64,000 bases of DNA. Origin: Streptomyces sp. CB01373. GTDB taxonomy: Bacteria; Actinomycetota; Actinomycetes; Streptomycetales; Streptomycetaceae. Positions within the stretch are counted from its first letter, which is position 1. Each line of letters begins with the position of its first letter. Location: positions 248,001 through 312,000 of the forward strand of contig NZ_NNBK01000004.1 of NCBI RefSeq assembly GCF_002803075.1, read 5' to 3'. Of the stretch, positions 1-6,916 are shown in pieces. The position numbers were made by a program, and so were the translations under genes. The notes beneath the pieces were generated by a model. That model was not told where the DNA came from and did no database searches. It worked only from the letters and a program-made list of their open reading frames with translations.

Positions 1-48
1 GCACATAATCGGCTGCCACACCGCCTCGCAGCGGGTAGAACAACCCTG

Positions 49-873
49 ATGACCACGACCCTGCGGCCGACCGAGCCGCTGCAGCAGAACGCCGACGGCA
101 CCCGTTCACGCCGCTACCAGGTGTGTGTGAACAGCCGCCCGGTCGGCGCGATACACCTCGCCACGCACCCCGTCTTCGGGCCCTCCGTCGCCAGGGTCCT
201 CGGCCTGCACATCGACGAGCCGGACCGCGGCCGGGGCCGGGGCACGGTGGCCGCGCTCGCCGCCGAGGAGGTGGCACGCGGCTGGGGCTGCAAGCGGATG
301 GAGGCCTCCGTGCCCGCCGACGACGAGGCCGCGGTCCGGCTGGCCACGGCGCTCGGCTACGTCGAACGCAACCGCGGCATGGAGAAGCAGCTCGGCGCCG
401 ACGCCCCCGAACTGCCCGCCGGCAGCCGGGGCAGGCCCATGACCCCGGCCGAGTACGGGACCTGGCTCGAACACGGCAAGGCCGCCTACGCGCGGAGCTG
501 GACCGACCGCGGAGTGCCCGCCGACGAGGCGTGGGCCAAGTCGGAGGACGACCACGCCCGGCTGCTGCCCCAGGGCCCCGACACCCCGGGCATGCTGATC
601 AGCGTCCTGGAACACGAGGGCACCCCGGTCGGCACCCTGTGGGTGGCGGTCACCGAGGAACGGGCCTTCGTCTACGACGTCGAGGCCGACGCGCGCTTCC
701 GCGGCCGGGGCCACGGCCGCTCCCTGATGCTGCTGGCCGAGGCCCAGGCACTGGCCGCCGGCCGGCACGTCCTGGGCCTCAACGTCTTCGCGGGCAACAC
801 CCCGGCCGAGCGGCTGTACGAGTCCCTCGGCTACCGGCCCGTGGTGCGCGCCGTCTACAAGGAACTGCTCTGA
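49..873 (+). CDS. Tandem GNAT-family N-acetyltransferase
   Basis: A 274-residue protein made of two GNAT domains, expected to transfer an acetyl group from acetyl-CoA to an amine; the substrate is unknown. Each half carries the acetyl-CoA pyrophosphate-binding signature: RGRGRG from about residue 60 in the first and RGRGHGRSL from about residue 218 in the second. Each half also ends in the usual AxxLYxSLGY-like stretch (ATALGYVERN and AERLYESLGY). The second copy is closer to consensus, so the first may be structural. The gene stands alone at the window edge and the next gene is convergent. ATG is the first start in the frame. Family assignment is firm, substrate is not. Confidence 0.85.
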   Translation: MTTTLRPTEPLQQNADGTRSRRYQVCVNSRPVGAIHLATHPVFGPSVARVLGLHIDEPDRGRGRGTVAALAAEEVARGWGCKRMEASVPADDEAAVRLATALGYVERNRGMEKQLGADAPELPAGSRGRPMTPAEYGTWLEHGKAAYARSWTDRGVPADEAWAKSEDDHARLLPQGPDTPGMLISVLEHEGTPVGTLWVAVTEERAFVYDVEADARFRGRGHGRSLMLLAEAQALAAGRHVLGLNVFAGNTPAERLYESLGYRPVVRAVYKELL

Positions 874-917
874 GACACCGCTTCGGCGTCCCGTGGAGCG
901 GGGGACGGACGGGCCGG

Positions 918-1448
918 TCAGCTCCCCTGCCCGGCCTCGGCCAGCAGCCGGTCCACGATCTCCTCGATGCGCTCGCGCAGCCCCTCCTGGCTCTTGCCGC
1001 CGTCCAGGAGCTCGCCCCCCACCACGTACGTCGGCGTGCCGGTCACGCCGATCGCCTTGCCCTCGGCGTGGTCGGCGTCGACGATCAGGATGTGCCGGCC
1101 GTCGATCAGCGCGGTGTCGAACTCCTCGTCGTCCAGGCCCAGTTCACGGGCCACCTCGATCAGGACGGGCTCGCCCTCGCGGGCCAGCCGCTCGACCCGG
1201 CCCAGCACCGCCTCCACGTACGGCCACCCCTGCCCCTGCTCGGCGGCCTCCTCCGCGGCCTGCGCGGCGGCGAAGGAGTGCGGGTGCTTCTCCAGCGGGA
1301 AGTGCCGCAGCCGCAGCTCCAGCCGGTCCCCGTACCGGGCGCGCAGGGCACGCAGGTCGTCGAGCGCGGTACGGCAGTCGGGGCACTGCAGCTCGCACCA
1401 GACGTCGAGAACCGGGACAGGGGCGTGCGCGGAGGAGGAGTCGCTCAT
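918..1448 (-). CDS. DsbA/FrnE-like thioredoxin-fold oxidoreductase
   Basis: A 176-residue soluble thioredoxin-fold protein with a redox motif CPDC at residues 22-25 just after the first beta strand (VPVLDVWCEL), as in the DsbA/FrnE family. A C-terminal VGTPTYVVGG stretch supplies the cis-proline loop (TPT). No signal peptide is visible, so it probably acts in the cytoplasm as a thiol-disulfide oxidoreductase or isomerase. The start chosen is the ATG opening MSDSSS; an upstream in-frame ATG would add 12 residues unlike the family. It is convergent with the GNAT gene and is probably monocistronic. Confidence 0.8.
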   Translation of the reverse strand: MSDSSSAHAPVPVLDVWCELQCPDCRTALDDLRALRARYGDRLELRLRHFPLEKHPHSFAAAQAAEEAAEQGQGWPYVEAVLGRVERLAREGEPVLIEVARELGLDDEEFDTALIDGRHILIVDADHAEGKAIGVTGTPTYVVGGELLDGGKSQEGLRERIEEIVDRLLAEAGQGS

Positions 1449-1637
1449 GCGGACAGTCTTCCAGGCCCGAAGCGGGCGGCCCAACCGGGATCACACGTGG
1501 TGGCCCCACCGGGACCAGCGGAGGAGACGACCCGGAGATCACCCTGAAGTCCGCTCGGAACATGGCTTCCCCACGGGTGGGCGGTGCAGGATGGAAGGGA
1601 CGAACCCCCCGACCGGTGAGCCCGCCTGGAGGACCGG

Positions 1638-2090
1638 ATGATTGCCGAGACCGTATGTTCCGCCGTTTCCGCGGCCGGCCTGGGCATCGCCGCGGTGACG
1701 GCCTACCGGCGGCGCTTCCTCGCCGCGGCCCGTGTCGCCGCCTACTCCCTGATCCCGGTCGCCCTGGCGATGACCGGCGTCGTCGGCTGGCTCGCCGGCA
1801 CCGCCTTCAGCCCGACCGCCTGGGCGGGCTTCGGCCTGCTCGGCGCCGCCTGGCTGCTCTTCGCGTCGACCCGGGCGGTGGAGCGCCGCCGCGGCGGCAC
1901 ACGCAAGGAGCGCAAGGAGGCGGCCCGGGGCGCGGAGCGGAGCGCGGTGGCCCCGGCGGCGTCGGCGCCCTCGCTGGGACCGGGACAGGCCGCCCGCCCG
2001 GCCGGCAGGCCCGCCGCGAAGCGGGCGGCGTCCGGGGGCGACGACGACTTCAGCGACATCGAGGCGATCCTGAAGAAGCACGGCATCTGA
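1638..2090 (+). CDS. Small conserved membrane protein, function unknown
   Basis: A 150-residue protein with two predicted membrane segments, roughly residues 32-54 and 60-77. A basic, Ala/Arg/Pro-rich linker follows, and the protein ends in an acidic-then-basic tail, DDDFSDIEAILKKHGI. The tail looks like a short amphipathic helix and may be the functional end. I recognise no catalytic motif. A good ribosome-binding site (GGAGG) lies upstream of the ATG. It is divergent from the DsbA-like gene, so the 190 bp between them should hold both promoters. Confidence 0.7.
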   Translation: MIAETVCSAVSAAGLGIAAVTAYRRRFLAAARVAAYSLIPVALAMTGVVGWLAGTAFSPTAWAGFGLLGAAWLLFASTRAVERRRGGTRKERKEAARGAERSAVAPAASAPSLGPGQAARPAGRPAAKRAASGGDDDFSDIEAILKKHGI

Positions 2091-2093
2091 CGG

Positions 2094-2153
2094 TGATCAC
2101 GGGTGGACGCGCAAGTGATCACGGTCCGCGCCGAAGCGGACCGAAGATCACGG
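2094..2153. terminator. Hairpin with three GATCACGG direct repeats
   Basis: TGATCACGG occurs at 2094-2102 and 2116-2124, and GATCACGG at 2146-2153. Between the last two lies a hairpin, GGTCCGC (2123-2129) with GCGGACC (2136-2142), which TGATC/GATCA pairing can extend. It sits just after the stop codon of the preceding gene and probably ends its transcript. There is no T-tract, so this is a structure-only call. Confidence 0.45.
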
Positions 2154-2228
2154 AGTACGGCTGACTCCCGCACATTCCTGGTGTGTTGATCGCGTACCGC
2201 TCGGCGGCTGCGTCATCATCGCCCCGAG

Positions 2229-2381
2229 ATGGTGGACACGACACAGAGAGAGTCCGCGCCCCCTCAGGACGAGCCGCGCGGATGTCTCTTCGCCCTTTCC
2301 CAGCCGCCGCTGATGATCTTCCTTGCGGTGATCGGGTGTCTGCTGCTCATGGCTTCGTTGCACGACCTGCTGTTGCTGTGA
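2229..2381 (+). CDS. Putative 50-aa single-span membrane peptide
   Basis: A short ATG-started reading frame of 50 codons. The N-terminus is polar (MVDTTQRESAPPQDEPRG) and is followed by one hydrophobic helix, about residues 26-45 (LMIFLAVIGCLLLMASL), ending in DLLLL. This composition is typical of a real small membrane protein rather than chance in GC-rich DNA. A strong hairpin follows within 15 bp of the stop. The ribosome-binding site is weak (CCGAG directly before ATG). Function unknown. Confidence 0.5.
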   Translation: MVDTTQRESAPPQDEPRGCLFALSQPPLMIFLAVIGCLLLMASLHDLLLL

Positions 2382-2393
2382 GCCGTACGCGTG

Positions 2394-2420
2394 GGTCCCC
2401 GGCGCCACCCGCCGGGGACC
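2394..2420. terminator. Intrinsic hairpin between convergent genes
   Basis: A perfect 11-bp stem, GGTCCCCGGCG with CGCCGGGGACC around a 5-nt loop, lies between the small membrane peptide (+) and the CGNR gene (-). There is no T-tract, as is usual in Streptomyces. Confidence 0.6.
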
Positions 2421-2485
2421 ACGACAACCATCGACGGTGGCCCGGTGACCGACGGCCCCGGCCGGTCCGTCGTCCGGCTCTCCGC

Positions 2486-3046
2486 TCAGCCGGCCGCCTC
2501 CTTGCGGCGAGCCCGGTAGGCGGCCACATGCAGGCGATTGCCGCACGTACGGCTGTCGCAGTACCGCCGCGAGCGGTTACGGGACAGATCGACGAAGGCA
2601 CGCCGGCAGTCGGGAGCCTCGCAGCGCCGCAGCCGCTCCCGCTCCCCGGCCACCACGAAGAACGCCAGCGCCATTCCGCAGTCGGCGGCCAGGTGGTCGG
2701 CCACGGAGGCGCCGGGCGCGAAGTAGTGGACGTGCCAGTCGTACCCGTCGTGGTCCGTCAGCCGGGGCGTGGTGCCCGCGGCGGCCACCAGCTCGTTGAT
2801 CATGCCCGCCGCGGTCCGGCAGTCGGAGGCCGCGAAGATCCCCGCGAACCGGCCACGGATCCTGCGCACCGCGGAGAGATCGAACTCGGACAGCACCCCC
2901 ACGTCGCTCATCCTGTGATTGCGGACGAATTCCCCGAGCGCCGCGACGTCCGCCAGCCCGTCCGGCGCCGCTTCGTCCTCCGGTGCGGTGTTCACCAGAT
3001 CCACCACGGTGTCCAGCGCGCACCGGGTGTCGTGGGTGATCAGCAC
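2486..3046 (-). CDS. CGNR zinc-finger / ABATE-domain protein
   Basis: A 186-residue protein with an N-terminal ABATE-type helical domain, which binds small ligands in relatives, and a C-terminal CGNR zinc finger. The zinc ligands are C142, C147, C163 and C168, the last opening the diagnostic CGNR tetrapeptide, followed by the basic tail RLHVAAYRARRKE. The family is thought to be DNA-binding stress-response transcription regulators. A GTG start is chosen (LITHDTRC follows) because AGGGAG lies 6 nt upstream; a longer frame upstream is low-quality. The 226 bp between its start and ssgB hold only an imperfect hairpin at 3154-3194. Confidence 0.8.
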   Translation of the reverse strand: MLITHDTRCALDTVVDLVNTAPEDEAAPDGLADVAALGEFVRNHRMSDVGVLSEFDLSAVRRIRGRFAGIFAASDCRTAAGMINELVAAAGTTPRLTDHDGYDWHVHYFAPGASVADHLAADCGMALAFFVVAGERERLRRCEAPDCRRAFVDLSRNRSRRYCDSRTCGNRLHVAAYRARRKEAAG

Positions 3047-3272
3047 GTTTCGCTCCCTGGCCTGGGCATCGGGCACACGCCCGCCGATGCAGGCCGATGG
3101 TAGTGGCTCCACGCGCCCCCGAGCAGCGCACGACGCAGCCGCGGCCACGCGCGCACACCGGCACCGGCCCCCGCGGGAGACCGGTACCGGTGTGCTCGCG
3201 TATGCGGTTGTCCTGGCCCGAGCCGTCTCCCCGAGTGGACGGCAACGGGCAGCTTGAAGGGCCTCGACGGGC

Positions 3273-3686
3273 CTAACTCTCCGCGAGGATGTGCGACAGC
3301 TCCTGATCCAGATCGAAATGCCGGTGTTCCGTGCCCGGGGGCACGGCTGCGTCCGTTCGCTTCAGGAAGGACTCCAGGGCCCGCGCCGGGGCCTCGAGCA
3401 GGGCCTCGCCCTCCGGAGAGCTCAGGGCGATGCACACGACGCCCTGGCCATGGCTGCGGGACGGCCAGACACGGACGTCTCCGGTGCCCGTGGGCCGGTG
3501 AAGACCCTCGGCGAGGAGGTCGCGGGCGAACACCCACTCGACGGTCTCCTCGGCTCCGGTGTGGAAGGTGGCGTGCACGGCGTAGGGGTCGGCCGTGTCG
3601 TACCGCAGGCCTGCGGGGACAGGCAGAGAGGACTCGCTCGATACAACGAGGCGCAGGTGCAGCTCGCAGCTGACCGTGGTGTTCAT
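3273..3686 (-). CDS. ssgB: Sporulation-specific cell division activator SsgB
   Basis: A 137-residue SsgA-like protein matching SsgB in length and sequence (N-terminus MNTTVSCELHLRLV, end HFDLDQELSHILAES). In Streptomyces, SsgB marks future septum sites in aerial hyphae with SsgA and recruits FtsZ for sporulation division. The start is the internal ATG giving MNTTVS, which reproduces the known family length; 22 upstream codons of the open frame are basic and unlike the family. It is divergent from the PGPGW protein, with 192 bp between starts. A degenerate BldD-like box lies at 3701-3715. Confidence 0.95.
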   Translation of the reverse strand: MNTTVSCELHLRLVVSSESSLPVPAGLRYDTADPYAVHATFHTGAEETVEWVFARDLLAEGLHRPTGTGDVRVWPSRSHGQGVVCIALSSPEGEALLEAPARALESFLKRTDAAVPPGTEHRHFDLDQELSHILAES

Positions 3687-3700
3687 AAGCGCCAGGGCCT

Positions 3701-3715
3701 TTCGCTCAGTGTGCG
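3701..3715. promoter_or_regulatory. Degenerate BldD-box-like site upstream of ssgB
   Basis: TTCGCTCAGTGTGCG matches seven of the nine fixed positions of the BldD consensus nTnACnCWGnGTnAn. It lies 15-29 bp upstream of the ssgB start. BldD represses sporulation genes, and I recall ssgB being listed in its regulon, but the match alone is weak. Confidence 0.3.
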
Positions 3716-3878
3716 CTCGGGGATTCGCACGTCGGCGAAATCGACATGCCACCTACGGTGCCGTTGTAAACCCCTCTGAGTGTTTTGCTTGGCTTTACGT
3801 AACTCTTCCGGCCGAGGGTGTCTTCGTACGGTACGCCCATTGCGGTGACCGGATTCTCGTCCGGTACGGTGGCAGCGT

Positions 3879-4343
3879 ATGAATACGCGGAGTGACGAAC
3901 CGGACCGCCCCGCCAAGGCGCCCGGACGAGCGAAGGCCGAGGCGGAGGCGGACGAGGGGCGTGACCGGCGGGGGCTGGGCTCGCGGGCTCCCGCGTTCGT
4001 CCGGTCACACCGCGTGCTGCTCCTGAGCTGGCAGGCCGCGATCTTCGTCGCCGGACTCCTGGTCGTGATCGCCGGGATCGTCATGCTCCCGCTGCCCGGC
4101 CCCGGCTGGCTGGTGATCTTCGGCGGCATGGCGATCTGGGCCACCGAGTTCGTCTGGGCCCAGCTCGCGCTGCGCTGGACCAAGCGCAAGGTCACCGAGG
4201 CGGCCCAGCAGGCGCTCGACCCCAGAGTGCGCCGCCGCAACATCGCGCTGACCGTGATCGGCCTGGTGATCGTCGCCGCGCTGGCCGGGGTGTACCTGTG
4301 GAGGTTCGGCACGGTGCCGCCCTGGAGGGCCGTCGGCCGCTGA
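3879..4343 (+). CDS. PGPGW-motif membrane protein (TIGR02611-like)
   Basis: A 154-residue integral membrane protein. A charged N-terminal 45 residues is followed by a long hydrophobic helix that runs into MLPLPGPGWLVIFGG, the signature of the PGPGW family, and by a second helix near residues 125-145 close to the C-terminus. Several Arg/Lys-rich stretches should lie on the cytoplasmic side. Function is unknown across the family. It is divergent from ssgB, and the tRNA-Val gene follows 90 bp downstream. Confidence 0.8.
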   Translation: MNTRSDEPDRPAKAPGRAKAEAEADEGRDRRGLGSRAPAFVRSHRVLLLSWQAAIFVAGLLVVIAGIVMLPLPGPGWLVIFGGMAIWATEFVWAQLALRWTKRKVTEAAQQALDPRVRRRNIALTVIGLVIVAALAGVYLWRFGTVPPWRAVGR

Positions 4344-4432
4344 GGCCGCTGAGCTCGGCACACGCGGGCCGGGCGCTCGCCGGACCATGGTCCCGGGCAC
4401 CCCTGACATGCGGTAATGTTCTCCCTGTGCCC

Positions 4433-4504
4433 GGGCGATTAGCTCAGTGGGAGAGCGCTTCGTTCACACCGAAGAGGTCACTGGTTCGAACCCAGTATCG
4501 CCCA
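4433..4504 (+). tRNA. tRNA-Val (anticodon CAC), copy 1
   Basis: The 72-nt cloverleaf has acceptor GGGCGAT/ATCGCCC, an anticodon stem CTTCG/CGAAG with loop TTCACAC (anticodon CAC, reading GUG), and a T arm ACTGG-TTCGAAC-CCAGT. CCA is not encoded; the discriminator base is A. It is identical over its whole length to the copy at 5320-5391. Confidence 0.97.
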
Positions 4505-4512
4505 CCCGGAAC

Positions 4513-4548
4513 CGGCGGCCCGTCTGCGATCAAGCGGACGGGCCGCCG
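4513..4548 (+). terminator. Terminator after tRNA-Val copy 1
   Basis: A 15-bp stem begins 9 nt after the tRNA: CGGCGGCCCGTCTGC with GCGGACGGGCCGCCG, one G-T pair, 6-nt loop. It likely ends the tRNA transcript; there is no T-run. Confidence 0.6.
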
Positions 4549-4833
4549 TCGTATGCGCGGGGCAGGGGAGGGCGCGGTGACGATCCGTTACCTGTGAGCG
4601 GAGCGCCGGCGAACGCGCCGTAGAAGTGGACCGGCCCGACCCGTTCTTCCTGATGAAGTATTCGAGGATCAAGGAGTAAGGCCGACTTCCAGGACCGTCC
4701 CCCATTCCGGGAGAAGTTCCGGAAGCGGTCTCCGGCGGAAATCCACGGACCTATTTCCAAAACACCGTCACCTTTCTTCACGGGTACGGAAGGAGAGGTC
4801 CGGACCGGCCGCCGTTCACGTCACACTCGTCCC
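4549..4833. other. Intergenic region between the first tRNA and the SRPBCC gene
   Basis: No convincing full gene is visible. A reading frame ending at 4679 reads VDRPDPFFLMKYSRIKE from a possible GTG at 4626 and looks protein-like, but it has no clear ribosome-binding site and is blocked upstream by a stop at 4578. The stretch 4735-4790 is less GC-rich than its surroundings and resembles a promoter or degraded DNA. A minus-strand frame through 4530-4781 lacks family character. Confidence 0.4.
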
Positions 4834-5280
4834 ATGGACTGGACCCACTACCGCTTCCGCACCCGGTGGACCCTCCCCGCGCCGGCCGACGCCGTCTACC
4901 GGGCGCTGGAACGGATCGAGGACTACCCGAGCTGGTGGCGGCAGGTGCGCGAGGTGACCCGCACCGGCCCGACGGCCGGCGTCGTCCGGATCCGCTCCCT
5001 CCTGCCCTACGACCTGACCTTCACCGCACGCGAGGTGCGCCGGGACCCGGCCGCCGGAGTCCTGGAGGCCGTGCTCACCGGGGACGTCGACGGCTGGGCG
5101 CGCTGGACGCTCACCGCGCACGGCACCGGCACCCTCGCCGTCTACGACCAGGTCGTCGACGTCCGCAAACCGCTGCTCAGACGGTTCGCCGTGCCCGGCC
5201 GGCCCCTCTTCCGCGCGAACCACCGGCTGATGATGCGGGCAGGCCGGCGCGGACTGGCCGCCCGCCTGGAAGCGGTTTGA
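4834..5280 (+). CDS. SRPBCC-superfamily (START/Bet v1-like) protein
   Basis: A 148-residue protein of the polyketide cyclase/SRPBCC fold. The N-terminal beta strand and helix WTLPAPADAVYRALERIEDYPSWWRQV form the usual opening (PxxxVYxxLxxxxxYPxWWxxV). Alternating strands follow, then a basic C-terminal helix. Such proteins bind hydrophobic ligands; the ligand here is unknown. The gene is the only one between two identical tRNA-Val genes, with about 40 bp between its stop and the second tRNA. Confidence 0.75.
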   Translation: MDWTHYRFRTRWTLPAPADAVYRALERIEDYPSWWRQVREVTRTGPTAGVVRIRSLLPYDLTFTAREVRRDPAAGVLEAVLTGDVDGWARWTLTAHGTGTLAVYDQVVDVRKPLLRRFAVPGRPLFRANHRLMMRAGRRGLAARLEAV

Positions 5281-5319
5281 ACGAACACCCCGCGGGCCTG
5301 TATGGTTCAGTGCGTTCCC

Positions 5320-5391
5320 GGGCGATTAGCTCAGTGGGAGAGCGCTTCGTTCACACCGAAGAGGTCACTGGTTCGAACCCAGTATCGCCCA
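5320..5391 (+). tRNA. tRNA-Val (anticodon CAC), copy 2
   Basis: The 72-nt sequence is identical to 4433-4504, with the same CAC anticodon in loop TTCACAC. The flanking identity extends only a few bases (CCCG upstream, CC downstream). The two copies are in the same orientation 887 bp apart. Confidence 0.97.
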
Positions 5392-5397
5392 CCGGGT

Positions 5398-5430
5398 AAG
5401 GCCGGTCCGCACACGCGGACCGGCCTTTTC
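5398..5430 (+). terminator. Intrinsic terminator after tRNA-Val copy 2
   Basis: A stem AAGGCCGGTCCGC with GCGGACCGGCCTT and a 4-nt loop, followed by TTC, lies 6 nt after the tRNA. It can serve both the tRNA and the convergent exonuclease gene that ends at 5437. Confidence 0.8.
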
Positions 5431-5436
5431 TCATCC

Positions 5437-6165
5437 TCAGGCGGCCGCCGCCGGCAGTTCCGGACGCAGCGGCCACGACGGGTCCACCGTCTCCTCCGTC
5501 CCACTGCGCGCGAACCACGCCTGCAGGCCGCGGGCCTGAGCCGCGTGCCAACCCGTCTGCAGCGTATGCAGTTCCGCCGGGGTCAGCCGCTCGAGGCGGG
5601 CCGCGAAGCGACGGCCCAGCGAGCGGACCACCTCCAGCGCGGCCAGGGCGTCCGCCGCCGCGTCGTGCGCGTCCTGAAGAGCCACGTCGTAATGCGCGCA
5701 CAGGTCGGTGAGCGTGCGCCTGCCCTTGCGGTAGCGGTCGAGATGCTTGTCCAGCACCCGCGGATCCAGCACCCGCAGCGGCGACGCCTCGAACCAGCGC
5801 TCCAGCGACGAGGCCCGATGGCGGCGCAACTCCCTGTCCAGCAGCGTCAGATCGAACGGCGCGTTCATCACCACCAGCGGGCGGCCCAACGCGGCCTGCT
5901 CCGCCAGTTCCTCGGCCATCTCGTACATCACCGGCGCCGGCCAGCGCCCGTTCAGCTGGAGATGCTCGTCGGTCAGCCCGTGCACCGCCCTCGCCGCCTC
6001 CGGCACCGGCACGCCCGGGTTCACCAGCCAGCGGTGCACCCGCGGCCGGAAGCCCGGGGCGTCCTGGACGACGAGGGCGGCCGACACGATGCGGTCGGTC
6101 TCCACGTCGACGCCCGTCGTCTCCGTGTCGAAGGCGGCCAGAGGCCCCTCGTACCAGCTCGTCAT
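5437..6165 (-). CDS. DnaQ-like 3'-5' exonuclease (DEDDh)
   Basis: A 242-residue protein with an N-terminal DEDDh exonuclease domain of the DNA polymerase III epsilon type. ExoI is FDTETTG (D13, E15), ExoII is in NAPFDLTLLD, and ExoIII is the HDAAADALA near residue 155, with the catalytic His one turn before the Asp. The linker VHGLTDEHL is also typical. The C-terminal 60 residues (RLTPAELHTLQTGWHAAQA...) form an extra helical part found in actinobacterial members. The start is the ATG giving MTSWYEGP; the open frame upstream is noncoding-like. It likely works in DNA repair rather than as the replicative proofreader. Confidence 0.85.
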   Translation of the reverse strand: MTSWYEGPLAAFDTETTGVDVETDRIVSAALVVQDAPGFRPRVHRWLVNPGVPVPEAARAVHGLTDEHLQLNGRWPAPVMYEMAEELAEQAALGRPLVVMNAPFDLTLLDRELRRHRASSLERWFEASPLRVLDPRVLDKHLDRYRKGRRTLTDLCAHYDVALQDAHDAAADALAALEVVRSLGRRFAARLERLTPAELHTLQTGWHAAQARGLQAWFARSGTEETVDPSWPLRPELPAAAA

Positions 6166-6349
6166 AGGCCAACAACTCCTCGGTCCACGAGGGCAGCTGA
6201 CGCGTCGTCCGCCGCGTCCGCCCGCTGCCCGTTTGGTGATACCCGGGCTGTTTGCGCCGTACGCCGGAAGGAGACAACAGGAGTGCGGGTCTTTGCAGTT
6301 CACGGGTCCGCAGCGGGGATACACCAAGCACGGAAGGCTGTTGGTCGCC

Positions 6350-6916
6350 ATGGTGATGGCACAGCCCGAGCGGGGCGGGCTGCTGCCCGAGCGCGCGAGC
6401 GCCCCACGGGGCACACTCGCCACCACCGCCTGCATGGAGACACTCCAGGTGGGCTATCTGCACGCGGTCGCCGCGGCGGCCGGCTGCTCACTGTCCCAGC
6501 CCTTTCCCGACAACGGCATCGACTGGCACGTCAGCCACAGCGCCCCCGGACACACCGTCGACGACGAGGTGACCATCAAGGTGCAGCTGAAGTGCACCTA
6601 CCAGCTACCGCCCAACCCCCCGGGCCGGTTCTTCTCCTTCACGCTCGACAACGCCCACCTGGCCAAGCTCGCCCGCACCCCGGTCACGGTGCACAAGATC
6701 CTCGTCGTGATGATCGTGCCCCGGTCGCAGGACCAGTGGCTGCGCGCCGGCCACGACCGGCTCGACCTCCGGCACTGCTGCTACTGGGTCAACCTCGCCG
6801 GCCACCCCCTCACCGGCCGGCACCGCACCACCGTGCGGATCCCGACCTCGCGCATCTTCGACGACCGGGCCCTGTGCGAGATCATGACGCGGGTCGGAAC
6901 GGGAGGCAGACCATGA
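6350..6916 (+). CDS. DUF4365 protein, PD-(D/E)XK nuclease-like
   Basis: A 188-residue protein of the DUF4365 type. E30 in the first helix, D58 in NGIDWHV and Q79-x-K81 in VTIKVQLKCT fit the E-D-(Q)xK layout of the PD-(D/E)XK nuclease fold, so a DNA-cleaving or DNA-binding role is plausible. The ATG at 6350 is chosen with GGAAG 13 nt upstream; the ATG at 6356 is an alternative. The stop overlaps the ATG of the next gene (ATGA), so the two are translationally coupled. They lie before thrS, which may be a separate transcription unit. The fold is inferred from motif spacing only. Confidence 0.7.
   Translation: MVMAQPERGGLLPERASAPRGTLATTACMETLQVGYLHAVAAAAGCSLSQPFPDNGIDWHVSHSAPGHTVDDEVTIKVQLKCTYQLPPNPPGRFFSFTLDNAHLAKLARTPVTVHKILVVMIVPRSQDQWLRAGHDRLDLRHCCYWVNLAGHPLTGRHRTTVRIPTSRIFDDRALCEIMTRVGTGGRP

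Noticed and set aside
3154..3194. Terminator for ssgB
   Set aside because: A 14-bp stem with one mismatch exists, but it is about 80 bp from the stop with no T-run; left out as too weak.
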